Source of the DNA: Aerococcus loyolae
Lineage (GTDB): Bacteria; Bacillota; Bacilli; Lactobacillales; Aerococcaceae
Length of the DNA stretch: 64,000 nucleotides
Direction: 5' to 3'
NCBI RefSeq assembly: GCF_002871915.2
Contig: NZ_CP126958.1
Span: forward strand, 1,860,001 to 1,924,000
The notes under the pieces were generated by a model that worked only from the letters and a program-made list of their open reading frames with translations, ran no database searches and was not told the origin of the DNA. Shown here piece by piece: positions 38,554 through 46,737 of this stretch; within the stretch, counting starts at the first letter, position 1; each line of letters begins with the position of its first letter. A program made the position numbers and the translations under genes.

Positions 38554-39171
38554 TTACTTGTGATAGTCTTCTATTTTATCCTCATATTTTTTTATAAGTT
38601 CTCGTGAATAAACTTTTTTGTTTTTTGAATCTCTGACTTCTTTCCAAAGAATTGCAGCTACTTGTATTTTATTAGAGTAGTTACAACTATTTTCGTCTGC
38701 ACAAAAATCCTTTAAAAATTGATTCCATTGACAAACCGAATTATCATACTTAGCATAATCTGATTTTCCATAATAAACTTTGAGCATATCTTGAATAGTA
38801 AAACTCAAATCATTTTGTCTTTTCACTTTTCTCCAAGCCGTTGCCATATCTGCAGTAAATTTGAAAGGCAAAACACCTGTTACAACAGAAAAATATTCTC
38901 TGAATTTTGAATTAAAGGAAAATCCACACTCAAGTAAAGGCATATCTAAAGTAATATAATCAACTTGTTTCTTTATGTTTTTTATTGATGACTTTTTAAT
39001 CACATCACCCTTAAAGTACTGCTCAATAATATAATTGAGTTCTTGTTTTGTACCTCTATATTCTAATCCTAATAACTTGCATATCTGTGAAAGTTCTTCA
39101 CGATACCAATAGTATTTATTAAACTCATCAAACGATGTGATTTTATCAAACTTAGGTCTACTTTCTATCAT
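38554..39171 (-). CDS. DUF6434 / SAP-motif protein
   Basis: 205 residues. Residues 1-60 (FNKYYWYREELSQICKLLGL then GTKQELNYII) form a SAP-like helix pair. Residues 70-150 (PLLECGFSFNSKFREYFSVV, then KFTADMATAWRKVKRQ) match DUF6434, to my recollection. These small proteins occur as mobile-element or regulatory cargo in Firmicutes; the function is unknown. It lies in the cargo block between the traG tail copies and the OB-fold gene. Confidence 0.65.
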   Translation of the reverse strand: MIESRPKFDKITSFDEFNKYYWYREELSQICKLLGLEYRGTKQELNYIIEQYFKGDVIKKSSIKNIKKQVDYITLDMPLLECGFSFNSKFREYFSVVTGVLPFKFTADMATAWRKVKRQNDLSFTIQDMLKVYYGKSDYAKYDNSVCQWNQFLKDFCADENSCNYSNKIQVAAILWKEVRDSKNKKVYSRELIKKYEDKIEDYHK

Positions 39172-39238
39172 TGTTTTATCCTTTCGAAAAGATCTAAATA
39201 TATGAATAGGCTACTCCAATTTATCTATTTCATTATTT

Positions 39239-39661
39239 TCATAACACTTGAACATGACTTGCTTCTTCACAATTAAGTGCTTCCTTCAAATCTTTAAAAT
39301 ACAGTTTTTGTTGGTTTCTTAAATATAGTCCTACAAAAGGTTTAAATATAAATTTTTTAGAAATAATATTTTCTGTAAAATCTAATGTTGTTTTATCTCC
39401 ATTCGAATAAAATTTTCCTATCCAAGTTCCTTTTATATTTGCGTTTTCAATTTCAAAAGACCAGCATTGATGTTTCGTACATTCTATAACTTTAAAATTT
39501 GTTTCTATCCCATCTTTTGTAATCTCTACAAAATTCTTATCAACAATAATTTTGATATCTTTGATATCACTTCTCCAACCAAAATCACGAAGGTCAGTAA
39601 CTTTATCCCATACTTTTTCTATTGGGCAATTTAATGTAACTTTGATATTTGCAACTGCCAT
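39239..39661 (-). CDS. SRPBCC-fold protein
   Basis: 140 residues starting MAVANIKVTLNCPIEKVWDK, with VTDLRDFGWRSDIKDIK and a C-terminal helix. This is the START/SRPBCC pattern of small hydrophobic-ligand-binding proteins. The ribosome-binding site is AGGAGG. It is cargo next to the ClbS/DfsB gene; the ligand is unknown. Confidence 0.75.
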   Translation of the reverse strand: MAVANIKVTLNCPIEKVWDKVTDLRDFGWRSDIKDIKIIVDKNFVEITKDGIETNFKVIECTKHQCWSFEIENANIKGTWIGKFYSNGDKTTLDFTENIISKKFIFKPFVGLYLRNQQKLYFKDLKEALNCEEASHVQVL

Positions 39662-39698
39662 AAAATCCTCCTAAGTAAACTTATTTATACTTTTCTAT

Positions 39699-40217
39699 CT
39701 ATAGAACTAATTTCTTCCATTTCCTAATCTTAGTCCTAAATGTTCCAAATGGCGCTACTGTATTTACATGAATAAATTTATATACTTCCCAAGTAGCAGT
39801 TTTGGTTGCTTCATCTGCCCATTTTCTCATATGTGGTTTAAATAATTCTTCATCTGTTAATTCATCTATCATAAGATAAATTTTTTTTACATTTTCTGTT
39901 AGTTGTTCTTTTAGTTCATATAGAGATTTATGGGCATAGGTATCTGTAAACCATTGATATAATTCTCCAAGTTGATTCCACTTGAATTTATCTGATGGTG
40001 TTTTAACATCTATACCTTTTTTCTCATTTTCTTCCCATTTTAATACTAAAGCCGTCCAGCCTACTTGATAGGCAAGATTTTCTGCTGGTGTTCTGTCAAC
40101 TTCTTTTAGTCTTTTATCTTTTAGTTCTTCTGGTATATTATCAAACTCTGAAATATATTTTTCGAAAGTTTTCTTTATCTCATTCTTTAATTCTTCCTTA
40201 CTTTCATAAGACCTCAT
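39699..40217 (-). CDS. ClbS/DfsB family four-helix bundle protein
   Basis: 172 residues. TPAENLAYQVGWTALVLKWE, with FKWNQLGELYQWFTD and ATWEVYKFIHVNTVAPFGTF, is the DUF1706/DfsB signature. ClbS itself protects E. coli from colibactin, but most relatives are uncharacterised. GGAGGT lies before the ATG. It stands just after a partial traG tail, so it is recently acquired cargo. Confidence 0.82.
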   Translation of the reverse strand: MRSYESKEELKNEIKKTFEKYISEFDNIPEELKDKRLKEVDRTPAENLAYQVGWTALVLKWEENEKKGIDVKTPSDKFKWNQLGELYQWFTDTYAHKSLYELKEQLTENVKKIYLMIDELTDEELFKPHMRKWADEATKTATWEVYKFIHVNTVAPFGTFRTKIRKWKKLVL

Positions 40218-40280
40218 ATGCCTACCTCCATGGTTTATATATAGATATTATATCAAAAATATTTTTATCCTAAGGATAAT

Positions 40281-40705
40281 TCATAATCTTGTAATCAAAC
40301 TGTTCCTATTTATTTTTATTTTATCTCTATTCGTTAAATACTCTTCCACATCAAACAAGTTTTTCTTATCATAATCTTCCAACAACTTGTAATTCTTATG
40401 CTTTGTAATATCAAATTTATCTGACAAGAAAGGTCTTACTCCTCTTAACTGATAAATACACTTACCGCCATCCATTACAGTTATTTCATCTTGGCTCATA
40501 AGTTCTTTGCCAGTTTTTTGGTAATTTAGACCTAAAGATTTTTGATTTGATCTGGTTTCCGATGTGTTATATAGGTCTATAGTTTCTTTTCCCCATAGAA
40601 AGAGTGTAAAATCATTGTTATCAACTATTGTATCTGCATGGTCTTTATAGATTGCTTTTAATTGAGATTGTACTTGCAGTATTATGCTTGCTGATATTTT
40701 CCTTG
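40281..40705 (-). pseudogene. Third partial copy of the traG/virD4 3' end
   Basis: The frame reads KISASIILQVQSQLKAIYKD, then HADTIVDNNDFTLFLWGKET, then MSQDEITVMDGGKCIYQLRG to the stop at 40281. It is nearly identical to the C-terminal end of the coupling protein at 41873, but lacks about 15 residues (the GGKEKTTVKELSETL stretch). Its 5' edge breaks into GAGTTTTTAATTTCTATCGCC at about 40705. It is non-functional. Confidence 0.8.
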
Positions 40706-40743
40706 AGAGTTTTTAATTTCTATCGCCTATTAATACCTTATTT

Positions 40744-41214
40744 CTAATCTTCTAAAATCGATACTTCAAGGTCTATCGCTTTAAATGTAACAGTTATTCC
40801 TACTTCTTCTTTTACTGTTTTTTCAAATAGCTCAGCTATATCATATGGGGACATATCATATATATCTTCATACCATTCATTACTTTCATCGTACATTGTC
40901 TCACATATTGCTTCAATATAATTTTTCTTATCCATTGTGAGTTCTGTATCACTTTCTAAAATAAACTGCTCGCCATTTATATTTAAGATGATTGTTTTTT
41001 GTATAGGTGAATTAAACTTAAATAATTCTGACAAAGTAATTTGAAGTCCTTTTGCGATTTTATCAATATTTTCTATTGATATATTTCTCTTGCCAAGCTC
41101 TACATCCGCAATATATGTTCTATCCAATCCACACGCTTTAGAAAATGTTTCTTGTGTAAATCCACGAGCTGTTCTTAATTTTCTAATTTCCTGACCTAAT
41201 TCTTTTTTAATCAT
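40744..41214 (-). CDS. XRE-family helix-turn-helix regulator
   Basis: 156 residues. The N-terminal HTH is IRKLRTARGFTQETFSKACG with LDRTYIADVELGKRNISIEN. The C-terminal part is an acidic domain of unknown type. GGAGGTGC precedes the ATG. The start of this gene is duplicated, truncated, at 41749-41790. It sits between traG tail copies and may regulate the nearby cargo. Confidence 0.8.
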   Translation of the reverse strand: MIKKELGQEIRKLRTARGFTQETFSKACGLDRTYIADVELGKRNISIENIDKIAKGLQITLSELFKFNSPIQKTIILNINGEQFILESDTELTMDKKNYIEAICETMYDESNEWYEDIYDMSPYDIAELFEKTVKEEVGITVTFKAIDLEVSILED

Positions 41215-41420
41215 ACAATAGCACCTCCGTATGATTATATATTAGCGCTTTGTCGACTATAAGTCAACCGTCTATAAGTCACAAATTGTTTTTGTATCAT
41301 AAATTTATTTTGAGAATTTTCGATTTTGAGTTTAATTTTATTTTATCTCTGTTTTTCAAAAACTCTTCCACATCAAATAAATTCTTCTTATCATAATCTT
41401 CCAATAACTTGTAATTCTTC
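41179..41420. repeat. 242-bp direct repeat, copy 1
   Basis: It contains the 5' end of the XRE gene, its upstream region (ending TAGCGCTTTGTCGACTATAA and beyond) and the last about 28 codons of traG. It is almost identical to 41755-41996. The distance between copies is 576 bases. Confidence 0.85.
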
Positions 41421-41471
41421 TGTGCAAGTCATAGAAATTCTCTCTTTCCTCAGCCTAATTTTAACCGATAT

Positions 41472-41738
41472 TTATTTCAAAATAGGTAGCAAAAACTTCA
41501 AAAGTGCCAAACCTAAAAATACTGTTATTAACGCAATCGCTGGGGAAATTATCTTATATGGAAAATTCATTTTATTCAACAAATGAATATCCAAAGAAAA
41601 CACAACCAAAAACAATATAAATGTAACTATATATAATGGATTGTGGAGAATAAAGAATTTATATACAACATATTCAATACAGAAAAAAACAAATATTGAA
41701 ATTAAGCATAAAAAAAGTAAATGTATAATTTTTTTCAT
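41472..41738 (-). CDS. Small three-helix membrane protein, unknown
   Basis: 88 residues with three hydrophobic stretches (IHLLFLCLISIFVFFCIEYV, YIVTFILFLVVFSLDI, IISPAIALITVFLGLALL). GAGGAGG lies before the ATG. It lies alone between the two copies of the 242-bp repeat, so it came in with that duplication. Its size and topology are like those of bacteriocin-immunity proteins, but no family was recognised. Confidence 0.6.
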   Translation of the reverse strand: MKKIIHLLFLCLISIFVFFCIEYVVYKFFILHNPLYIVTFILFLVVFSLDIHLLNKMNFPYKIISPAIALITVFLGLALLKFLLPILK

Positions 41739-41748
41739 GTTTCCTCCT

Positions 41749-41790
41749 CTATGATTTTCTAATTTCCTGACCTAATTCTTTTTTGATCAT
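41749..41790 (-). pseudogene. Truncated start of the XRE gene
   Basis: MIKKELGQEIRKS followed by a stop. The first 12 codons are the same as the XRE gene at 41214, then the sequence breaks off. It is part of repeat copy 2. Confidence 0.7.
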
Positions 41791-41996
41791 ACAATAGCAC
41801 CTCTGTATAATTATATATTAGCACTTTGTCGACTATAAGTCAACCGTCTATAAGTCACAAATTGTTTTTGTATCATAAATTTATTTTGAGAATTTTCGAT
41901 TTTGAGTTTAATTTTATTTTGTCTCTGTTTTTCAAAAACTCCTCCACATCAAATAAATTCTTCTTATCATAATCTTCAAGTAATCTATAATTCTTA
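41755..41996. repeat. 242-bp direct repeat, copy 2
   Basis: The partner of 41179-41420. It includes the natural 3' end of the large traG fragment, so this copy is probably the original site and copy 1 arose when the intervening module was added. Confidence 0.85.
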
Positions 41997-43105
41997 TGCT
42001 TTGTAATATCAAATTTATCAGATAAGAAAGGTCTTACTCCTCTTAGCTGGTATATACACTTACCACCATCCATTACAGTTATTTCATCTTGACTCATAAG
42101 TTCCTTGCCAGTTTTTTGGTAATTTAGACCAAAAGATTTTTGATTTGATCTTGTTTCTGATGTGTTATATAGGTCTATGGTTTCTTTTCCTAAGGTTTCT
42201 GATAATTCTTTTACTGTTGTTTTTTCTTTTCCTCCTAGAAAGAGTGTTGAATCACAGTTACCAACTATTGTATCTGCATGGTCTTTATAAATTGCTTTTA
42301 ATTGAGATTGTGCTTGCAGAATTATACTTGCTGATATTTCTCTTGAACGAATTGTCGCTATTAGTTTTTCAAATTTAGGAATTAAGCCTATATTTGCAAA
42401 CTCATCAAGTAGACACCTAACATGAACTGGAAGTCTACCACCATACACATCATCTGCCTTATCACATAGTAGATTAAATAATTGAGAATACATTATTGAA
42501 ACTACAAAGTTAAAGGTATCATCTGTATCTGATATTATTACGAATAAAGCCGTTTTTCTATCTCCAATTTTATCAAGTTCTAATTCATCTTCACTCATTA
42601 GCTCTCTAAGCTCTCTTATATCAAAAGGTGCAAGTCTTGCTCCACATGAAATTAGAATTGACTTAGCAGTTTTTCCTGCTGCCAGCTTATATTTCTTATA
42701 TTGCTTAACTGCAAAATGACTTGGATCTTTCTTTTCAAGAGCTTCAAAGAGCCTATCAATTGGGTTCATATAGGTTTCGTCATCTTCTCTGACTTCACTT
42801 GCGTCAATCATATCTAAAAGTGTCTTAAAGTTCTTTTCTTCTTCTGGTGCTTCATAATAAATATAACCGATAAGGGCAGTGTAATAGAGCTTTTCAGCCT
42901 TTACCCAAAAATCTTCTCCTGCCTTTTCTCCATCTCCCTTGGTGTTGGCAATAATTGTTTGGACAAGTTTTAAAATATCTTTTTCACTTCTCAAATAGGC
43001 AAATGGATTGTATTTCATAGATTTTTTAAAGTTTATTGTATTTAAAATCTTTATGTCATATCCATTTTCATAAAGCATTTTTCCACACTCTAACACAAGT
43101 GTGCC
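41873..43105 (-). pseudogene. traG: VirD4/TraG coupling protein, C-terminal part (split by IME)
   Basis: The frame begins at the right junction of the IME with GTLVLECGKMLYENGYD and continues to residue ...SKILKINL. It contains LLDEFANIGLIPKFEKLIAT (Walker B-type region), ILQAQSQLKAIYKD and the conserved VRPFLSDKF tail. The matching N-terminal part with Walker A is at 51341-51934. Joined at DPKG, the two give a normal coupling protein of about 600 residues. As separate pieces, neither is likely to work. A GTG at 43096 could start this piece, but without a ribosome-binding site. Confidence 0.88.
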
Positions 43106-43109
43106 TTTT
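43104..43109. other. IME attachment site (left end in this window)
   Basis: On the minus strand AAAAGG, followed by CACACTTGTG of traG. Joining it with AAAGG at 51356-51360 rebuilds GATCCTAAAGGCACACTTG, coding DPKGTL. This is the likely crossover core. Confidence 0.7.
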
Positions 43110-43152
43110 GGGAAGATTTGTCAAGGACATAAACAAAATTTCTTTGAAAAAT

Positions 43153-43317
43153 TTATATCTTTTCTGTTTCTCTCTTGATTAGCTTTAATATTTTATCCTT
43201 GTATGTTTCGCCTGTACCTTGCTTAAAATGTAGGTTTACAGTATATTTTGTCTTCCCAATATCCATAACTAACTGTTTATGTGGTGGTACTTGTATTTTT
43301 CTTCTTTCTTCTTCCAT
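43153..43317 (-). CDS. tnpW: TnpW-like transposon-encoded protein
   Basis: 54 residues, MEEERRKIQVPPHKQLVMDI then GKTKYTVNLHFKQGTGETYK. This is the short TnpW pattern of Tn4451-type elements. AAGGAGA precedes the ATG. It is the last gene of the IME, next to the left attachment site. Function is unknown. Confidence 0.75.
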   Translation of the reverse strand: MEEERRKIQVPPHKQLVMDIGKTKYTVNLHFKQGTGETYKDKILKLIKRETEKI

Positions 43318-43344
43318 AAGTTCTCCTTTCCATTTTTAGACAAT

Positions 43345-43400
43345 AAAAAACAGCAAACCATTTTTGATTTACTGTTACTGTGTTAGTTTTTATTAAATTG
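43345..43400 (-). terminator. Terminator-containing repeat, copy A
   Basis: AACAGTAAATC-type hairpin (CAGCAAACC-ATTTTTGA-TTTACTG) with a flanking T run on the minus strand. A near-identical stretch of about 55 bases lies at 48785-48840. It separates tnpW from the cargo block. Confidence 0.65.
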
Positions 43401-43421
43401 CTTGATTTTCAAAATTGAAAT

Positions 43422-43799
43422 TTACCTAATGCGTTTCCCAATTTTCATTTTCTTACGCCATTCTGGTGCCAATCCATCATAAGACCAATATTCATCCATA
43501 TCAACAATCAAATTATCTTCAAGATAGATAAAACTTACTACATGAAAAGACTCACTATTATCTGTTGGAAAAACCCGACAAGCTAAAATAATAGTATCTT
43601 CATTTTCTTCAATTCTCTCTATTTCTCCGTTCCAATTTCCGGGATATTCACAATTTGCCCTTATATACTCATCTAAGGTAAAAAACTCATTTGTGCAATG
43701 CCATTTTATAACAGCATTCTTTTGAAAATATTTCCTAAGTTCTTCTGCATTTTGTGATAAAACCGTTTTGAAAAATCTATCTATATCCATAGTAATCAC
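43422..43799 (-). CDS. NTF2-like (SnoaL-type) protein
   Basis: 125 residues starting MITMDIDRFFKTVLSQNAEE, with IKWHCTNEFFTLDEYIRANC and ESFHVVSFIYLEDNLIVDMD, then EYWSYDGLAPEWR. This is the cone-shaped NTF2-like fold. It is probably a small-molecule-binding or enzyme-like protein. It is cargo of the IME; its substrate is unknown. The stop of the neighbouring relic lies one base away. Confidence 0.75.
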   Translation of the reverse strand: MITMDIDRFFKTVLSQNAEELRKYFQKNAVIKWHCTNEFFTLDEYIRANCEYPGNWNGEIERIEENEDTIILACRVFPTDNSESFHVVSFIYLEDNLIVDMDEYWSYDGLAPEWRKKMKIGKRIR

Positions 43800-43800
43800 C

Positions 43801-44052
43801 TTAAAACCAATTCACTTTTTCATCTCTAAACAATGGTGTTTCACTCTCTTTGTAAGGATTGTAGTTATTACAATTACAGCCAAACTCTTTCAATACTTTT
43901 ATCTTATTATCGGCTGTCCAAACAATCAAAGAAATACCGTCAAATTCTTCAACTTTCCCTGTAGAGATACAATTGATGTGAGACCAAAAACAGGAAATTC
44001 TCTCTCCTGTTTTTGGTCTCACATCATTTACAAATGTACACTTTCTCAACAA
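43801..44052 (-). pseudogene. NTF2-like fragment fused to a palindrome
   Basis: The C-terminal half of this 83-residue frame (GKVEEFDGISLIVWTADNKI, then VLKEFGCNCNNYNPYKES) looks like the end of another NTF2-like protein. The N-terminal half is encoded by the 51-bp inverted repeat 43975-44025. The true 5' part appears to have been lost at the palindrome. Confidence 0.55.
43975..44025. repeat. Perfect 21-bp inverted repeat
   Basis: Arms GATGTGAGACCAAAAACAGGA (43975-43995) and its exact complement (44005-44025) around a nine-base spacer. There is no T run on either side. It resembles a short insertion or a deletion scar rather than a plain terminator, though termination for the cls gene is possible. 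Confidence 0.75.
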
Positions 44053-44089
44053 ATTATAATTTTCTATTTATCTAATTTTATTATATCGT

Positions 44090-45610
44090 TTACATTATTG
44101 GAGCAAATAATCTTAAAATAGCTTGCCATAGTCCTTTAAATAAACCATTTTTTGCTTCTCTTTCATCTACTTTATGTGATTCTTTAAAGGAATCCTCAAA
44201 ATCTTTTTTGATATCTTTTATTACATTTGTATCCTTCATATAAATACCACATTCAAAATGTAAATATAAACTTCTATAATCTAAGTTTATTGTTCCTACA
44301 GTTGCTATTTCATCATCGGATAAAAATACTTTGCTATGTACAAAACCATTCGTATAAGTATAAATTTTTACTCCACCTTTAATTAATGTATAAAAATAAG
44401 AAGAGGTTAAATCATATACAATTCTTTTATCGGGTATTCCAGGAACAACAATTCTGACATCTACTCCTCTTCTTGCAGCTAAGATTAAACTATTTATCAT
44501 ATCTGTATCAATAATTAAATAAGGTGTATAAATATAAACATACTTTTTCGCTTGATTGATAATATTTAGATAAATATCTTCGCCGGTTATAACATCATCT
44601 AATGGACTTTCCCCATAAGGTACAACGAAAGCATTTTCCTTATACTTTTCAGTAAAATTATATTTGTATTTATTATAATCATTATCTTCTTTTTTAAATG
44701 AATTCCACATTTCTAGAAACATAACAGTAAAATTCCAAACAGCTTCACCTTTTATCCTAATTCCATTATCTTTCCATACTCCTAATTTACTATTTATATT
44801 TATATATTCATCTGAAATATTAATTCCACCAGAAAAAACAGTATGTCCATCAATTATCATCATTTTTCTATGATCTCTATTATTCATAATAATACCTGCA
44901 AATGGCGATAATTTATTAAATTGCATACATTTTATTCCATATTTCCCCAGTAACTTTGGATAATTACTAGGTAGCATAGCAAAAGAACCCATATCATCAT
45001 ATAATACTCTTACATCTAGTCCTGAATTTGCTTTTTCTTTTAATATATCTAAAATTCCTTGCCACATAGTACCATTATTAATAATGAAATATTCTATAAA
45101 AATAAATTTTTGGGCTTTTTTTAGTTCTTCTAACATAACAGGATAAACGTCATCACCAAGAGAATAATAGTTTATCTCATTGTTTTTCGTTACAGGAAAT
45201 CCTGCAAATTCACTTATATATTTTAATTGTCCTAAATTTTTAGTATCGATTTCTTTTTTTATAAATTCATCTTGTATTAAGTATTTTTGACCATTTTCTA
45301 TATTTTCATTAATATTCTTTAAAACTTTACTTCTTTTCATATTATTACTAAGTATGATATATAGAAGTGTTCCAATTAATGGAAAAAGCATAATCAGTAA
45401 TATCCATATTAAATCGCTACTTAATCTTTTACTATACTTGATAATCATTAAAACAATTATAATACTAAGTAAACCATAAACTACATGAATAATACTTATA
45501 AATTCTCCAAATTTTAAATATATAAATAATGTTAATAGAATTTGTATTAATAAACCTATTGCTACAACAATTCCTCTTTTTACTGCCATCCACATATTTT
45601 TTCTCCTCAT
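44090..45610 (-). CDS. cls: Cardiolipin synthase
   Basis: 506 residues. Two N-terminal membrane helices (about 10-75) are followed by two phospholipase-D HKD motifs: HRKMMIIDGHTVFSGGIN near 245 and HSKVFLSDDEIATVGTIN near 423, both complete. It condenses phosphatidylglycerol into cardiolipin at the membrane. It lies 49 bases after the BSH-family gene in the IME cargo. Cardiolipin changes are tied to daptomycin and stress tolerance in Gram-positives, but no such effect can be read here. Confidence 0.92.
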   Translation of the reverse strand: MRRKNMWMAVKRGIVVAIGLLIQILLTLFIYLKFGEFISIIHVVYGLLSIIIVLMIIKYSKRLSSDLIWILLIMLFPLIGTLLYIILSNNMKRSKVLKNINENIENGQKYLIQDEFIKKEIDTKNLGQLKYISEFAGFPVTKNNEINYYSLGDDVYPVMLEELKKAQKFIFIEYFIINNGTMWQGILDILKEKANSGLDVRVLYDDMGSFAMLPSNYPKLLGKYGIKCMQFNKLSPFAGIIMNNRDHRKMMIIDGHTVFSGGINISDEYININSKLGVWKDNGIRIKGEAVWNFTVMFLEMWNSFKKEDNDYNKYKYNFTEKYKENAFVVPYGESPLDDVITGEDIYLNIINQAKKYVYIYTPYLIIDTDMINSLILAARRGVDVRIVVPGIPDKRIVYDLTSSYFYTLIKGGVKIYTYTNGFVHSKVFLSDDEIATVGTINLDYRSLYLHFECGIYMKDTNVIKDIKKDFEDSFKESHKVDEREAKNGLFKGLWQAILRLFAPIM

Positions 45611-45659
45611 ACTAATTCATTTTTATATGTAATACTTTTATCTTCTTTATAGATAAACA

Positions 45660-46634
45660 TTAATTTTGAGTTCTTATCTGTTCTTCCTTTATCAAAGGAT
45701 AACGAATAAGTACATTACTATCTAGATTTTCTTTGTGCATATCAACTGCTGTTATTTGATGATTATCATATGTTGTATAATAATAAATTCCCTTATTTAC
45801 ATTACAGCAAGATGTATAAATTGTTATTTCAAATTTATCATCACCTAAATCACAGCATCCTCTTTGTTGATCAACGCTACCTAAAATGTGAAAAAATTGA
45901 CTAACACTTGATTTTTCATCTTCTTTAGAAAAAGAATTTAATTTAGTATACGCTACTCTTATGAATCTTGATTGCGATGATAAATCACCTGGTAGACCTA
46001 TTGCTCCCATTCCTCTACTATATAAACTTAGATCTAATTCTTTACTAAATTTATTCTCTGGAGATTTAGGTGATAAATACATATAATTATTTAAGGCAAA
46101 CATTTGCTTATCAAAAGATGGATTATTAGTTAATACCCCTACTGGATTATCATATATTTTTATTCCATCAATAACAGACTCTACAGTTATTGATTGTGTG
46201 CTATCGGAAATAATCCAATGTAAGCTAGCTAATGGTAATTTATCACTAAATGGAGTATTTAACACATTCATTTTTTCAATCAAATTTCTAGCTTCATTTA
46301 CATTTGAACATTGGCTTAAAATCCATGGTATCAGTTCAAATTGAGCAACATTATCTTTTCCTTCCTGTTTTTCTTTATAATGAGCATTTCCAACAAAATT
46401 TAAACCTGCTATTGCTAACCCTTTTTCGTTTATTGCATCGTAATATAATGGATAATCTTCAGTAACAAATGCCATTCCAATTATCGCATAATGACTCTTA
46501 ATGTCATCTACTTCTCTAAATTTAAATTCAAAGTTTCTTGGTGTTATTGTTACTTCATCTCCATATGAAAATTCATAATCCAATGTTCTTCCAAAATAAA
46601 AATCTTTCGTTTTATAAGTTGCTGCTGTACACAT
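45660..46634 (-). CDS. Choloylglycine hydrolase family protein (bile salt hydrolase / penicillin V acylase)
   Basis: 324 residues. The chain starts MCTAATYKTKDFYFGRTLDY; Cys2 becomes the N-terminal nucleophile after Met removal. Arg16, Asp19, Asn in VGVLTNNPSFDKQMFALNNY and Arg in SQSRFIRVAY match the catalytic set. The length is typical of bile salt hydrolases. It is cytoplasmic, hydrolysing conjugated bile salts or related amides. BSH and penicillin V acylase cannot be told apart without comparison. It is cargo of a mobilisable element together with cls. Confidence 0.9.
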   Translation of the reverse strand: MCTAATYKTKDFYFGRTLDYEFSYGDEVTITPRNFEFKFREVDDIKSHYAIIGMAFVTEDYPLYYDAINEKGLAIAGLNFVGNAHYKEKQEGKDNVAQFELIPWILSQCSNVNEARNLIEKMNVLNTPFSDKLPLASLHWIISDSTQSITVESVIDGIKIYDNPVGVLTNNPSFDKQMFALNNYMYLSPKSPENKFSKELDLSLYSRGMGAIGLPGDLSSQSRFIRVAYTKLNSFSKEDEKSSVSQFFHILGSVDQQRGCCDLGDDKFEITIYTSCCNVNKGIYYYTTYDNHQITAVDMHKENLDSNVLIRYPLIKEEQIRTQN

Positions 46635-46737
46635 ATTCTTTCCCTTCTTTCTAATACTATTTCTTATCTTTTATATAACTCTCTTTAAAATTACTATTTA
46701 GTGATTATATTTAATTATACCATTTTTTCACTTAGTT

